Assembly: GCA_950295325.1 (NCBI GenBank)
Contig: OX485803.1
Coordinates: forward strand, 73,547,554-73,611,553
Direction: 5' to 3'
DNA: 64,000 nucleotides
Source of the DNA: Polytrichum commune
Lineage: Eukaryota; Streptophyta; Polytrichopsida; Polytrichales; Polytrichaceae
The position numbers and the translations under genes were made by a program. The stretch's first letter is position 1. Each line of letters begins with the position of its first letter. The notes under the pieces are model-generated. The model was not told where the DNA came from and did no database searches. It saw only the letters and a program-made list of their open reading frames with translations. Below are positions 11,733 through 23,273 of this stretch, piece after piece.

Positions 11733-14379
11733 AGCTCCTCAGCTTTGTGCCACTCCGACGCTTGTCTTCTTCGAGTCATGGCTCCAGCGAGGCGCTCTTT
11801 CTCTTTTCTCCCTTCCTGTGTCTCTACGTGGTTTTCGACGTATTGCACCATCACACCAACAAGTGGCCTCCACCCACTAAACTCATATCAATGGAATTAT
11901 GCTTCAGGTATGTGGGTGTTATTGGGCTTGTTTTCCATGTTCTCCAACTCCTACCAATTATGTTTACACAAGAAAACTTGTGTTGCATTAGCAAATCTAA
12001 GATGAAACATCTGCAAAAATCAGATTGAAAATCGGACCTCCCTTGATTTAGTTATGGTTATTGGAAGTGCATATTTGTGGATTTCTTAACTAAATACATA
12101 GGTCTTCCCAATTGTGTTCACTATCGATTATAGAATAGTTATTCATATTTGAAGGCGTAGTCCAATCTCTTTGGAACATGTGTTTTTATGATGTTTGCTC
12201 TTTGACCCATAGTGAATCACATACCAATAAAATATAGGGGCCCGATTAAGAAAATGAGTCACTTAAGATACATCCACCTTACTAGCTAATGGACCCCATT
12301 GCATAAAATAAAATGAAAATAACATCAATGTTTTTTTATATGCATCAATGTGAATGGGAGCATGTTCTTCCTTACCTTGATCCCATTTTACCATGTGACA
12401 AGGGTAGGCGTACTTCCTACCTCACTGCATTGCGTTCTTGATGTAGTCGATTTTTGGAGGCTTATTGTTGACATGTTGCTTCCTAGTGGAAGCGACCTTC
12501 TATGACCATATGTATGTTTGGGCATGAATTATAAACCAAATCTATTCACCAGTTGTATGTAACATGCTAAACCGGTCCTTGTGGGAGTAACAAGGTTCCC
12601 AAAATTGACTACTTCTAGTGATCGGTGTTTGGGAACCGACTGTCATCTATAATGTGGGCCTGATACATATGGGACCATCACATTAAAACCATAATAATTG
12701 CACCACGGTTCCACCAAGTAGGCCTTCACCCACTAAAATAATCCATTGACATATGCTTACTAGGCAATGAACCCCATTGCATTCTTAATTGGAGCCTTAT
12801 TATTGATGTGTCGCTTTCTAGTGATTCGTACGAGCATTGGTTATAAACCATATTTATTTACATGCTAACATGTTAAATCAATCCTCATGGAAGAAACAAG
12901 GTTTCAAAAGTCCACTACACCTAGTAATTGGGTGTTTGGGAACCACTTGCATGCTATAATGTGCGCTTGATACATATTGGACCATGTTGAAGAATATTTT
13001 GTTCAACCCATGGTAGAACTGGGTATTCTTCCCGGGCCCTACTCCCGTATGTATTACTATCCCTTTGTCACTTCACCGGTTCTATTGCGGTACCAGTAAC
13101 GTTGTTTATATAGCCCATTTGTCTCTCTAAGTCCTACCGACTTCTTGTCCTCTACCCTACCGAGCTACCACCAGTTTAGTATATTACCAATCACCATTCA
13201 TGATGCTACCGCCACCAATTTTACCTCACGACCCTACGTGTGTCAGGTCCACACATGATCCGGTCTAATTACTAGGACTAAATGCTTAAGGTTGCTACCA
13301 ACTCCTCTCTTACTACCGGTATTGGTATATGTCGTCATCCCCTTACCTAACTACCTTACTCTAATGTTCCATGTAGTACCGTAGGTTTGGTGTAAGGTTG
13401 CATCTTCTAGTCTTAACGTTCCAAACACCCAGTAGACTACTCTACTATGTAGAACCTTACTAAGTACTTATGTCCTTGCCCACGCAATATAAACCCTTTA
13501 CTAGTTCTTCTTGTATCTCATGCTATTCCAATTCTTGTTCCCCAAACTACCCCTTGCCCTGAATGTGGTTATGGTAACAGTAATCATCTCCTAGGCTAGC
13601 TCATTCAAATAAGAGGCAATGCTATCATCCTAACATTCATTCAATATAGCTAGCAAACCCTTCCTTGATACACCTACTTAAAAAGGCTTCAACACATTTC
13701 TTCAAAATCGTAACCTAATCAAAAACCATCATATAACATTAGGTCACACCCAATAATGTTCACTTCCTCTTAATTATTTTTTTCTCACTCTATCTTAACT
13801 TCCCTACTTCAAGTCCCAGCCACTCCTTCAACAATAATTCTTCTTCCTTATAACCTTCTCTCTTATCCTTATCTAATCCTCTTTTTTGACTAACCCTTAT
13901 CCTTTCTTATTTACTTCTATTTTGATGCTACTTTGGTTAAGGTAACTCTTCATTACTATTAACAAATCATCACATTGTTGAGGTATTGGATTATAACAAT
14001 TCGGGGTATTTGCACCAAGTGACCTTCACCCACTAAAAGAAACCATGGACATATGCTTACTAGGTAAGCTACCCCATTTGCATTCTTGATGTATTGTACC
14101 GATAACGTTTCAAGGTATTGCACTGATGCATCAAGTGGTCTTTGCCCACTTAAATAGTCAATGGCATATGCTTGCTATTGAACTCTTTTACATTCTTCGG
14201 GGATTGCACCATAACATTTCAAGGTATTTCTACAAATGCCTTAAGCGGTCTTCACCTACTATAACATGGCATAGGAAACATTGTTGGCTCAAGAGTATGT
14301 AGTCCAAAAAATGACCTTTAAATTGTAGAAAGACTCCCTAGACTACCAAACATACTAGGTGTGAAACTCTACGCTATAT
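11733..14379. other. Intergenic, degenerate repeats, possible LTR-like block
   Basis: A short unit around AAGTGGTCTTCACCCACT recurs at about 11860, 12715, 14015, 14135 and 14240, usually with a GCACC..AC and an ATATGCTTACTA neighbour. This marks an old local repeat family. From about 12985 a C/T-rich block begins TGTTGAAGAATATTTTGTTC and contains a TATA-like TTTATATAG near 13107, as an LTR might, but I found no matching second LTR or target duplication. No coding region is supported. Confidence 0.35.
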
Positions 14380-15640
14380 TCATTGCCCTCACTGCCACAA
14401 CAAACCAATTGCAAAACACATATATACTTATCGACAACCTCAATAACATATACCTCATTAACAATCACATCCGCCACCCCTCATCTCAGCACAACAACCC
14501 CAACAAATTACTTGTCTAAGCCATAGTCCACCAAATTCTATGGACCAAACACAACATAACAATACAAATAGTTAGAGCACACACCAGAATCTTGGGCATC
14601 AAAATCGCAAACTAACTCGCAAACTAACTCACAAACAAAGGAACCACCCGCAACAGACCCAACCCCTACACGCCACATACACATCACACACACCACACCT
14701 TATTGGCTCAACAAAATCCCAATAACCGAAGATCGTGGAGAAATCCGCAACCTCCAAACATACATAAACAAATACCACCGCGGACAAGAACTACAAATTG
14801 CAATATCCAAATTCATATATGACAACAAATAGGTGTCTAACAAACAAATTAATCAAAAACTCTCAAACCACTTTTAGAAAGCCTCAGGCATATCTAATGC
14901 ACAAATTACACAAACTTTAAGATTTCGATATGCCCAATAACATCTTCCAGCCACTAACATATCCCAACCTCAACTACACACTTTGCCCAAACCTCGATAT
15001 TGACACATGGCCACACCTACTCTCCACTTGCACCCACCCACACATAAAAGGCCTTCGCATAGCCCAACACGACAAAGCAGTACACCAAATTGCCCACAAA
15101 CTCCAATCCAACAAACATACAAGGTGCTATACCCTAGTAAATGTTGGCAACCAAAACAACCAGCCCCAAAACATTACAATCCTGGAATGGTTAATACAAT
15201 GCACATGCCTCCCCAACACATGCACATGTATGGCCTGGCTAAGACTTGACATATTATGTATACTAGGAGCCCCCATAGATAGCCATACACCCATCCCCCC
15301 AAACCCATCATACACCAAACAATTCATAGAATTCACCTACTACCATGATAGATTCCCAAATACTACCATAGGAGAAAATTCAAACAAATATGACCCCCTC
15401 ATTCAGACATTAAAAACTACGGGATGGAATGTTAACTCCCTTATTACCATCACAATAAAGGAGCCATACACAAACAATCACTCAAAGCCTTAGAAAAACT
15501 CAAATATCCACTTGAGAAGTCAAAGAACTCATGAAACACATACATCAAATAGCCATAAAATACCTCACATACCTTCTCCCAAATAAATGAAAGCTCGACA
15601 ACAACCAAGCCCCAATTGACATGCCCCCATGAACCCAAAC
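14380..15640 (+). mobile_element. LINE fragment: RNase H tail, CCHC motif and RLE-like C-terminus
   Basis: The sense strand is extremely A/C-rich. Near 14570-14640 the residues VRAHTRILG resemble the end of an RNase H domain. An open stretch at 14930-15493 then carries: C-x2-L-x6-H-x4-C (LCPNLDIDTWPHLLSTC, first part of a CCHC with one Cys replaced by Leu); an R..HD block (LRIAQHDKAVHQIA); RLDILCILG, where the family consensus would be RPD; and QFIEFTYYHDRF followed by K..KYDPLI. This order (CCHC, R-HD, RPD, then D/E and K..KY) is that of the restriction-like endonuclease module of R2-type and Dualen-type LINEs. Stops and substitutions show the copy is dead. Confidence 0.6.
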
Positions 15641-17216
15641 ACCCACACCTAATTCATCAAAAACTCACAATGAAAGCATCGCATAAAGTATTAGAACAAC
15701 TCCAAGTAGATTTTTCAAGCAGATTCGGTGCCAAAACACAGTAAACCAAAACCCTTCACACAAACCCCAACAACCTCAACCACCCAAGAAAATTTCGTAC
15801 ACTAAATTTTGCGCTCAATTCTGCAGCAACAATGGACACTTGTAAGAGCTTGTATGAAAATATCACCTTGAAGCGCAATCGCTCACAACCACACCCCCCT
15901 CGAGTGCTAGTCTAATTCCTAGCAAAGAAATTGTAAGAGAGTTGGAAGGTGGGGCGACGGGAAGACAACAACGCTAATTGTCAGATTATTAGAAATTAGT
16001 GTTGAGCAGGGTAGGGTGGTAACAACACTAAATATAATCAAACACTAAATATCCTATTTAGTGTAGTGGTTTTTATCTTTGGCCTACTCAATGTACCATC
16101 ACACTCACTTGTTGACACTTTAAGGATGAAATAGAGGTTTCACTTTTAAAGTTGGTCTTGCTTTTAGGCACACATACCTTAGTGCACATACTTTCACTCG
16201 CCGCTTACCCAACAACCTTCTTTAGATGTGTGATAAATGGAGAGAGGGAATTATTGTATACCTCTTATCCATCCAACATGAAAACTGACGCCCTGTAAGT
16301 TTGTTGCCGAGTCATCTCAAATGACCTCAAGTATACTATCTTTGGGGTCTTTGAAGTTGATTTCAATGTCAAATCTCCATGTTGCATACTATGTAAGGGT
16401 CTCTCTCTCTCTCTCTCTCTCTCAAATAAGCTCGTTGTTATGAAGAAGGGCATGTTGGGCTTTCTATTTGAGGGAAGGTGTTTTGATGCCCATGCTAATT
16501 TGCTGCTATATTTGAGGAGTGATGGGGAATCATCATATACAAGCATACCTCTCATTCATCCAACATAAAGCTCTAAAACACATTGCAGCTTGTTGGTTAT
16601 GTTTTAAAGTTGATTTGACACTTGAATCAGCTTAAAGAGCTTGAATTAGTTTAGTCAAGGTCATTTAAGATGAATCAACAACAAACTTATAAGGGTCAAG
16701 TTTTTATGTTGGTCACTATGGGCATGATTAGGATTTGCTAACTAGTAATTGCTTGCTTCATATAAGTGGGTGCCAAGCTAAAATATCCATTTACAACCCA
16801 CTTACCTTAAATATCCATAGAACATTCAATTATACTACATTGATCATCCCAATTAGTGTGTGTTACTCTTCAGAGTTACGCAGAGAAATAATATCTTACC
16901 CAAGAGTTCAAATTTTTACTAAAAAAGTTCAATAGGTTGTTTAGATATTATAGAACACAAATGACTTTGCTTGGCAAATATTGCATTGTCGTTAAATAGT
17001 TATAGCACTGCATAAACTCCAAATAATAACACACACTAATTGGAATAATCAATGTGCTAACCAGCATTAATAGTTTATGTGTTGTAATCTGATCTGCTGT
17101 CCTACTTAAGTGCCTTTATTGCGGATTGGATTCCAAGGTGTCAGTCACCTGCCATAATGAAATGCCACTATTTCTGATCCGATTCAAGTTATGAATGACC
17201 GTCCTGTACCACTTGG
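15641..17216. other. Intergenic with CACTA-like palindromic motif
   Basis: At about 15985-16070 a block containing AGTGTTGAGCAGGGTAGGGT and a palindrome-like CACTAAATATCC..TTTAGTG is nearly repeated at 60765-60850. A (CT)n run lies at about 16401-16424. No gene was recognised. Confidence 0.45.
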
Positions 17217-17734
17217 GTGAAAGAAAATTCACAGATTGCTTTTGAGAGATACAGGGCAAGTATCGATAGACTTCAAGTTATGTGGAAAGCATTTGAGAAG
17301 GAGATTCAGGCCATGAACATCTGGCCCAATAGCAGAGCTGAGGATACACCACTGAAAAGTGAGAGATGTCGACCACCTGATTCTATGTTTGAGATTCAAT
17401 TGCGTTGGGGAGTGGCCCATTTCCAGCAAATCATAGTCCAATCCCATGTGGAGTGCAGATGGATGACCAGCTGTCATTCACAAACTTTACTTCACAAAGT
17501 AGACAACACTTCACAGCCCAGCAGTCAATCTTACTATGTGGTCACTGTACTGTTAAATTACCAGGCGGCTGTGATGACCATTCTAAATTTCTAATCCATA
17601 GTCTCTGTGGAAAAGCTGCAAAGTCTATGACACAAACATGTCCTACACTAACAAAATTCAGCTTAGAGAATGTATGCAAGCCCCAACAGATCTCCAGTGC
17701 TACACAACTGAGTTCAAGTCATCAAGGGATATAA
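17217..17734 (+). other. Unassigned coding-like stretch
   Basis: Two overlapping plus-strand frames stay open here: 17217-17594 (125 codons, charged and helix-like at first) and 17405-17734 (109 codons, ending HQGI-stop). Composition is more gene-like than the flanks, with fewer homopolymers and mixed codons. I recognise no domain and found no convincing splice pair joining the frames. It could be an exon of an unknown gene, an old gene fragment or chance. Confidence 0.2.
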
Positions 17735-18674
17735 CTACATGATAATGTTCAATGGTACCAGCGTTTCTTTTATTATGATCAAGTACAATCCAGTTGTAAA
17801 TAAATGGGAGTCAAATTTCTATATAACATCCATTTTATGGTAGATAGGCTTACCAAATTGTTATCACTACTGCAATATGCCCCAATTGTCCACATGTACG
17901 ACCGGTTCAAACCCGTTCTATTGTTTTAAGAACTTCAGCACACATGCAGAACAGAACTCACCTACACTGAAAATCCATGCCATTATCAGAACCTACGGTG
18001 CAATTCAAAAGCATCTCGTACACAGTGCAAAGTAACCCAGAACCAAACACCTTCAACATTCAGCACAGGTATTGCAAATTTCAACAGGCGAACTGTTTGG
18101 ATTTATATATATATATACAACTTGTGCAACACTGCATGTGATATACAAAACTGCTGACTGCCATCCACCAGACCGGAAGTCGAAAGAACTCAATAGCTTG
18201 AGTAAAGGTATCTTCTCCGGCCGGAGCATCACGCTTGTGCACTGAGTGTAATGTCGACGAATTTCAGCTGAGGATAAGGAATCAGGTTGTACCGAGAAGA
18301 GGTTGATAACTCGGCATCTGCCGATACACTCTTGCATCGGCTGCCGAACACGGAAACCATGCTTCCTTTGGAATTTGGTCCCCGAAAATTCTGACCGTCT
18401 AGATGTTGACCAAGACTGGGACTCCTTAGATTTTCAATAAATTCTCAAGACATATGTCAGCCAATGCGAATGTCACCATCCGCTTCTATGGTAACTGTTG
18501 AAAGTAGCATCCACATCTTGCTCCAGTTAACACGAGATGAGAATCCCTTGGTGATCACCTCATGCGTGCCTTTAATATAACTTCCTCACCAGCTCCATTG
18601 GCAATCTTGACCCGAAGATCTCGATCGAGTCAGATCCTCCAATTCGAAAGGAACCCGAGGGGCTATAGACATGC
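17735..18674. other. 3' flank of the AIG2-like gene, no gene seen
   Basis: Probably includes the 3' UTR of the minus-strand gene ending at 18675. Nothing else was recognised apart from a short (AT)n near 18105. Confidence 0.4.
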
Positions 18675-19997
18675 TCACACACGCACAGTCACAGACTCTT
18701 GGACATCGATCCAGTGGTGTACATGTTCCAAGAAAGTTCGGTTCTGTGGCCTGTCTTTCCTTCGGATATAGTTGACCGTCTCTTTCTTGGTATAGGCCTC
18801 GATATGGGGAGCACTCGCCAGACCTTGCGTCAGTGGTCCCGCCGCGAAGTACGCCTCAGCCTCAATTTCACCAACAGAACTCTGCACCAAGAGCGACTGC
18901 AGACACGTCAAACTAAGTGGCCTTCGAACATAGTGACCCTTTGAAACGCCCTCCAACTCGTCCAGCAATTCAACGGCAGTGCTGTCAACCTGGTGGAACA
19001 TGGCAATTGAGTCAGCTAAAGGTGACATTAGAAAAACAAAATCCTCAATATAAAAGGTTACAACCACAATCACTCCGCAACAAACACACAGACGGAAAGC
19101 CAAAGAGATCTGCAAGAAAAAGAAAACAATATGACTCTGTTGAACAGACATGGCCAAAGTGCACGCAAATTAGAATACGCAAGTGGATGCTACTACTATT
19201 CCCAAATCGAGCCACAAAGTTATACAACCCAGGAAATGGACAGGGAGAGGAACAAAACGAATGAGAAGACCACCACTGTCAACCTGATGGAACAGAGCAA
19301 TTGAGTCTAGGAAAGTGAAAGAATTGGAATCCTCAACATAATACAATACAAACCACACCCATTCCGCTACAAACAAACAGATAGGAAGATGATGAGAGAT
19401 CTGCAAGGAAAAGTAAACAACATGACTGAGTTGGGAAGACACGGCCAAAGTGCACAGGCCTTGAAATACACAAGCGAATGCTACTACTGGTCTCAAATCG
19501 AGACACGAAGTCAAAATGTACAAGGGGAGAGAAACATAAGGAATGAGAAGACCAACCGCGTAGACCTCGCCCTTCACGTGTAATCCGCGGGCGGGCATGT
19601 CAAGGAGAAACGGCACTTGAAACGGCCCGCACACCAGCGGATACCTCTGCTTCGTCTTGGCAACACCTATGAAGCGAGCGTGGCCTTTGGAGACCGCATC
19701 CTCAATCAACCAGTGATTCGAGAACCCCTGCTTCAACGTCCCGTACACAAACGCCAGCGTACATGGTGGGTTCGCGAGCTTCACACCCGTGGTGCCAACG
19801 TGAAGGTCTGCGGCGTATTCCTCCCTTTCCCTTCCCACCGTCTTCGTCGGCTTGAATTCCACAAACCCTAGGTTGTATCCCCCTCCATTGCGCCCCGCCT
19901 CACGAGGCTCCACAGACTTCGTCTTCGTCTTCGTCTTCAACGGCATTGGCGTCGCTATGGCCGGTACCGAGCACTGCACGTGACAAGCTCCGGCCAT
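18675..19997 (-). CDS. AIG2-like / gamma-glutamylcyclotransferase-fold protein
   Basis: Two exons, complement(join(18675..18989,19557..19997)), give 251 residues with agreeing phases (GCG|GTTGGT donor; CCAG|GTTGAC acceptor). The chosen start is the ATG at 19997 (MAGACHVQ); an in-frame ATG 17 codons on (MPLKTK) is possible. The N-terminal 75 residues are basic and unrelated to the fold. Residues 80-165 carry the family marks: FVYGTLKQGFSNHWL (substrate loop, 83-97), LVCGPFQVPFLLD (121-133), VKGEVYAVD (141-149) and LDELEG (156-161), whose Glu160 corresponds to the catalytic acid in this fold. Relatives cleave gamma-glutamyl-amine or related isopeptide bonds; plant AIG2-like proteins were first noted as avirulence-induced. 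The substrate is not predictable. The C-terminal 80 residues are poorly conserved and end in a His-rich HVHHW stretch. Confidence 0.88.
18990..19556 (-). repeat. Tandemly duplicated intron of the AIG2-like gene
   Basis: The 567-bp intron consists of two diverged copies of one unit of about 282-294 bp. Matching landmarks are the acceptor context TTCCA(C/T)CAGGTTGACAG (at 18990 and again at 19284), AGATCTGCAAG (19108 and 19396), CGGCCAAAGTGCAC or TGGCCAAAGTGCAC, and GGTCTTCTCATTC beside the donor. The duplication carried the acceptor plus about nine bases of exon 2 into the middle of the intron. Confidence 0.85.
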
Positions 19998-21298
19998 CTG
20001 ACGATCTCCAAACACACACACACACACACTCACACCCAAAAACCTCACTCACTATTTCACTATCTCCCAAGCACACAACCTATAACACCACACCGCTACT
20101 CTCCACACCCAAGACACACTTCTTGAATCCTGCCACCGATACTGCACCCGAGATAAGTGCCACTGAAATAGTCTGTCACAGAGAAGAAGAGCCCAAGAAA
20201 AGCTGCACAGGACTCTTCCAGAAGCGAAAAGCAGCCGACAAGCGACGAAAAAAAGAGTCTGAAATTTTGCGGAGAACGAGGAGCAGAGAGCAGAGCTCGA
20301 CTTGGGAATTGAAAACTTAAGAAGCCAAGACTCCGCTCTCTCTCTTTTCCACTGATTCCAGAGCCCTCCTTCTTCTCACCTGCCAGTAGTCAAGTCTTGG
20401 TTGAATACAGGATCTGCCATCGCCACTGCTCAATTTGTGAGCACGTCGGCTGCGTGGTGGGGACCTTGCATCCCGATTTCGGCAACCACACAGACCTCGG
20501 ATCTTCAGTGGGGGTACATCTTAGGGAATCCGATCAGCGGGTACTGTAGATCTTAGATTCCGTATCTAGGATTCGAATGAGCTTTGCACTAGAGTTGGTA
20601 GGGAGGTGTGGAGCCCCAATCTTTCGTATACGTACATGTGAGATTCAAATATCTTAATTCTGTGTACATCTTGAATTCCGTATCTACGATTCCCCAGGGG
20701 TAGAGTTGTAGGGAGGGGGGTCCTGATTCCCACCACACAGACCCACAACCTATCAGATTGGATGTCTTGTCATAAATGTTCTAACTAAAAGTCTTTTTAG
20801 GCTAATTTGGGCCTTCTAATGTTATTTTCATTGTCAAATTCTAAGAGGAAAAATGGCTTACCATAGCATAGGAACAATGTTATTATGCACCTGTGTTTTG
20901 GATAAGTAATTATTTCTCTATACTTTTCATCAAATATTTACTAAAAATTAAATGTTTCTAGATATTAAGTTATGATTGTTAGGAATGTTTGGACTCCGAA
21001 TTGTGATAGATGGAACACAAGTAGATGTTGGGTTTCTATTTTCAACAAGAAAATGGTAGAACCGTGAGGCTTTGTCCTTTGCTATGAAAGAATACAATTG
21101 TAAACTTACTTTGCTCATGCCAATCCATGGCTATTCGCTATACCAAACCTTTCTTGGATTTTGTGCACCTTCTTCTCAAATACGGGTCAAGGATTGACTC
21201 TACTCATTTATAACCCGATTTTTTAAAAATAAATAATCAAGAACTGCCAAAATAACTATAGTTAACTAGATTTCTTTCAATGCATTTTAGGGAGCACT

Positions 21299-21340
<42 letters not shown>

Positions 21341-22847
21341 AACTATAGTTAACATCCACATTACATAAAGTGGACCAAAAATAACAAGAACAAGTAACGT
21401 CCAAGTGTGAACACAAAGTGGTTAGGAAATTTGCTCTTGAAATGAAGAAGTTGATGCATGGTCTCTGTCCTACAGACAAAGCCAACAAATGTACATTGTG
21501 TACAGGATTTGGCACTTGGTGTGATTTGTAATTTTGATCATTTATTGAAGTGGTGACAAACATTATTCCAAAGACAAGCACCCCTCTGCGATTGAAGTGG
21601 TATGAACATGAGGTGTCTTTTGAGATTGTACATCATGAATATACATTACGATATTATGAATTGTCACAACATAGTGATAACTTCTCATCTTGGAAGGTTA
21701 CCCTACTTCGCTCCAAAACAAAACAAAACAAAACAAAACAAAAGATTTCATAAGATTTCATATCATACAAAAATTATACTCATATAATATGAGATTGACA
21801 AAAGCGTTTAGGGTTTGAGGGCAATACACCTTACCAATGCAACATTGACTTTGGTTCAATTCAAGATTGCACTAAACAAATAGTCCACACTCTTCATCAT
21901 CATCCCACATTATCTTGTAATTGTCATAATTAATTGTCTTGTTGGGTGACAACTAGAGAAGGTGTTGGTTGACATTTGGTGCTTCGTGACAACTCATGAA
22001 GACCGTACAAAATTAACACGCCCCACCAATTTTAGAGCCACACTAAACCCATATGTTTACCTAGCATAGTTAATACACTAGACGGTTATATTAGTGTGGA
22101 TTATCATTTAGTAGAGTAATGTGTTGCTATATTGTTTTTAACCTAGTGAGTTATTTCAGACCTATTCCTTGACATGTATACTTGTTGTTTATCTTTTTGA
22201 GTAAAGAAGCATGATAATACCAAGAAATTTTAACAACATATAACTCCAAATGGTAACCCATCTTAATAGGACTATTTGGTGTAAGGTAGACAATCCTTAT
22301 TTGGTTAATGTTATGGTTAGGACACCTATATTTGAGTGGTATATGGTTTGATGTGGCTCCAACTTCCAAGAACAAGTACCAAAACACATGTAATAAAATA
22401 GAATAGATTGGATTGTGTGCTCAAAATATGATGATTATTCTAGACTCAATAGTGAACATGATTTGGGGGGGGGGGGGACTATACAATTAATTAGAAAGCA
22501 TGGGAATTTTCAGCTTGATAATGCATGAGATATTTACATGAGCTCCAACAATTATGAGGATAGTAATACGACCTCAATTCGGATTTGCCAACCATCTTTT
22601 ACTAATTGCGTGTTTCATATCCTAAGAGAAGTGGCTAGTCAAAATAAGCAGCCATCTAAGAGCCATCTACCTTAACATGACTACATTATTTAGTGTAGTC
22701 TTGGTGTAGTTCCCACCCAAGTAAGTTACAAGAGTAACCCATGGCTTACATTCAAATAGCCTCTCACTTACATTTCAATTATGAAATCTATAATTGCCCG
22801 ATATATTGGTGGGAGCTATCTGCTGGCTATGTCCACCAAGTAAGTGT
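19998..22847. other. 5' flank of the AIG2-like gene and intergenic repeats
   Basis: 19998-20400 is the likely promoter and leader, with a (CA)n tract around 20011-20033. A local duplication around TTCCGTATCTA(G/C)GATTC occurs at 20559 and 20676. A compound (TG)n(TA)n microsatellite spans about 21299-21341. A run of 13 G at 22465-22477 sits inside a dispersed repeat (GCTCAAAATATG ... ATATCCTA.GAGAAGTGG) also found at about 34197-34430. No gene was recognised. Confidence 0.45.
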
Positions 22848-23273
22848 GAGCATGGCTTAAGTTGGGATGACAATGCTTGCAAACTTATTCATAAGAAGTG
22901 TCACTAGAAATGTTACCACAAGTGACATAAATTTCCATATGACACTAAATGCAATACTGAGTGTAGAGTTGGGAGGATGAATCCGAGAACCGGATTCCAT
23001 GAATGACGGCGTGAATGAAGGGAAAATCTATGTATCGAATCGTGTGCAAGTTCGTAGAGTGAGCATGGCTTAAGTTGGGACGACAATGCTTGCAAACTTA
23101 TTCATAAGAAGTGTCACTAGGAATGTTACCACAAGTGACATAAATTTCCATATGACACTAAATGCAATACTTAGTGTAGAGTTGGGAGGATGAATCCGAG
23201 AACCGGATTCCATGAATGACGGCGTGAATGAAGGGAAAATCTATGTATCGAATCGTGTGCAAGTTCGTAGAGT
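22848..23273. repeat. 213-bp perfect-register tandem duplication
   Basis: Two head-to-tail copies, 22848-23060 and 23061-23273, differ at only a few bases, for example GGGATGAC/GGGACGAC, CACTAGAAATG/CACTAGGAATG and TACTGAGTG/TACTTAGTG. Both end in AAGTTCGTAGAGT. The near identity implies a recent duplication. The unit includes part of the CACTA-like dispersed repeat (AAGAAGTGTCACTAG ... GACACTAAATGC). Confidence 0.9.

Noticed and set aside
14930-15493. 187-codon frame as a host gene
   Set aside because: Composition, domain order and matches to 27.1 and 56.5 kb identify it as the LINE C-terminus.
19946-20320. 124-codon plus-strand frame upstream of the AIG2-like gene
   Set aside because: Antisense to the first exon and leader, with (CA)n low complexity and no domain.
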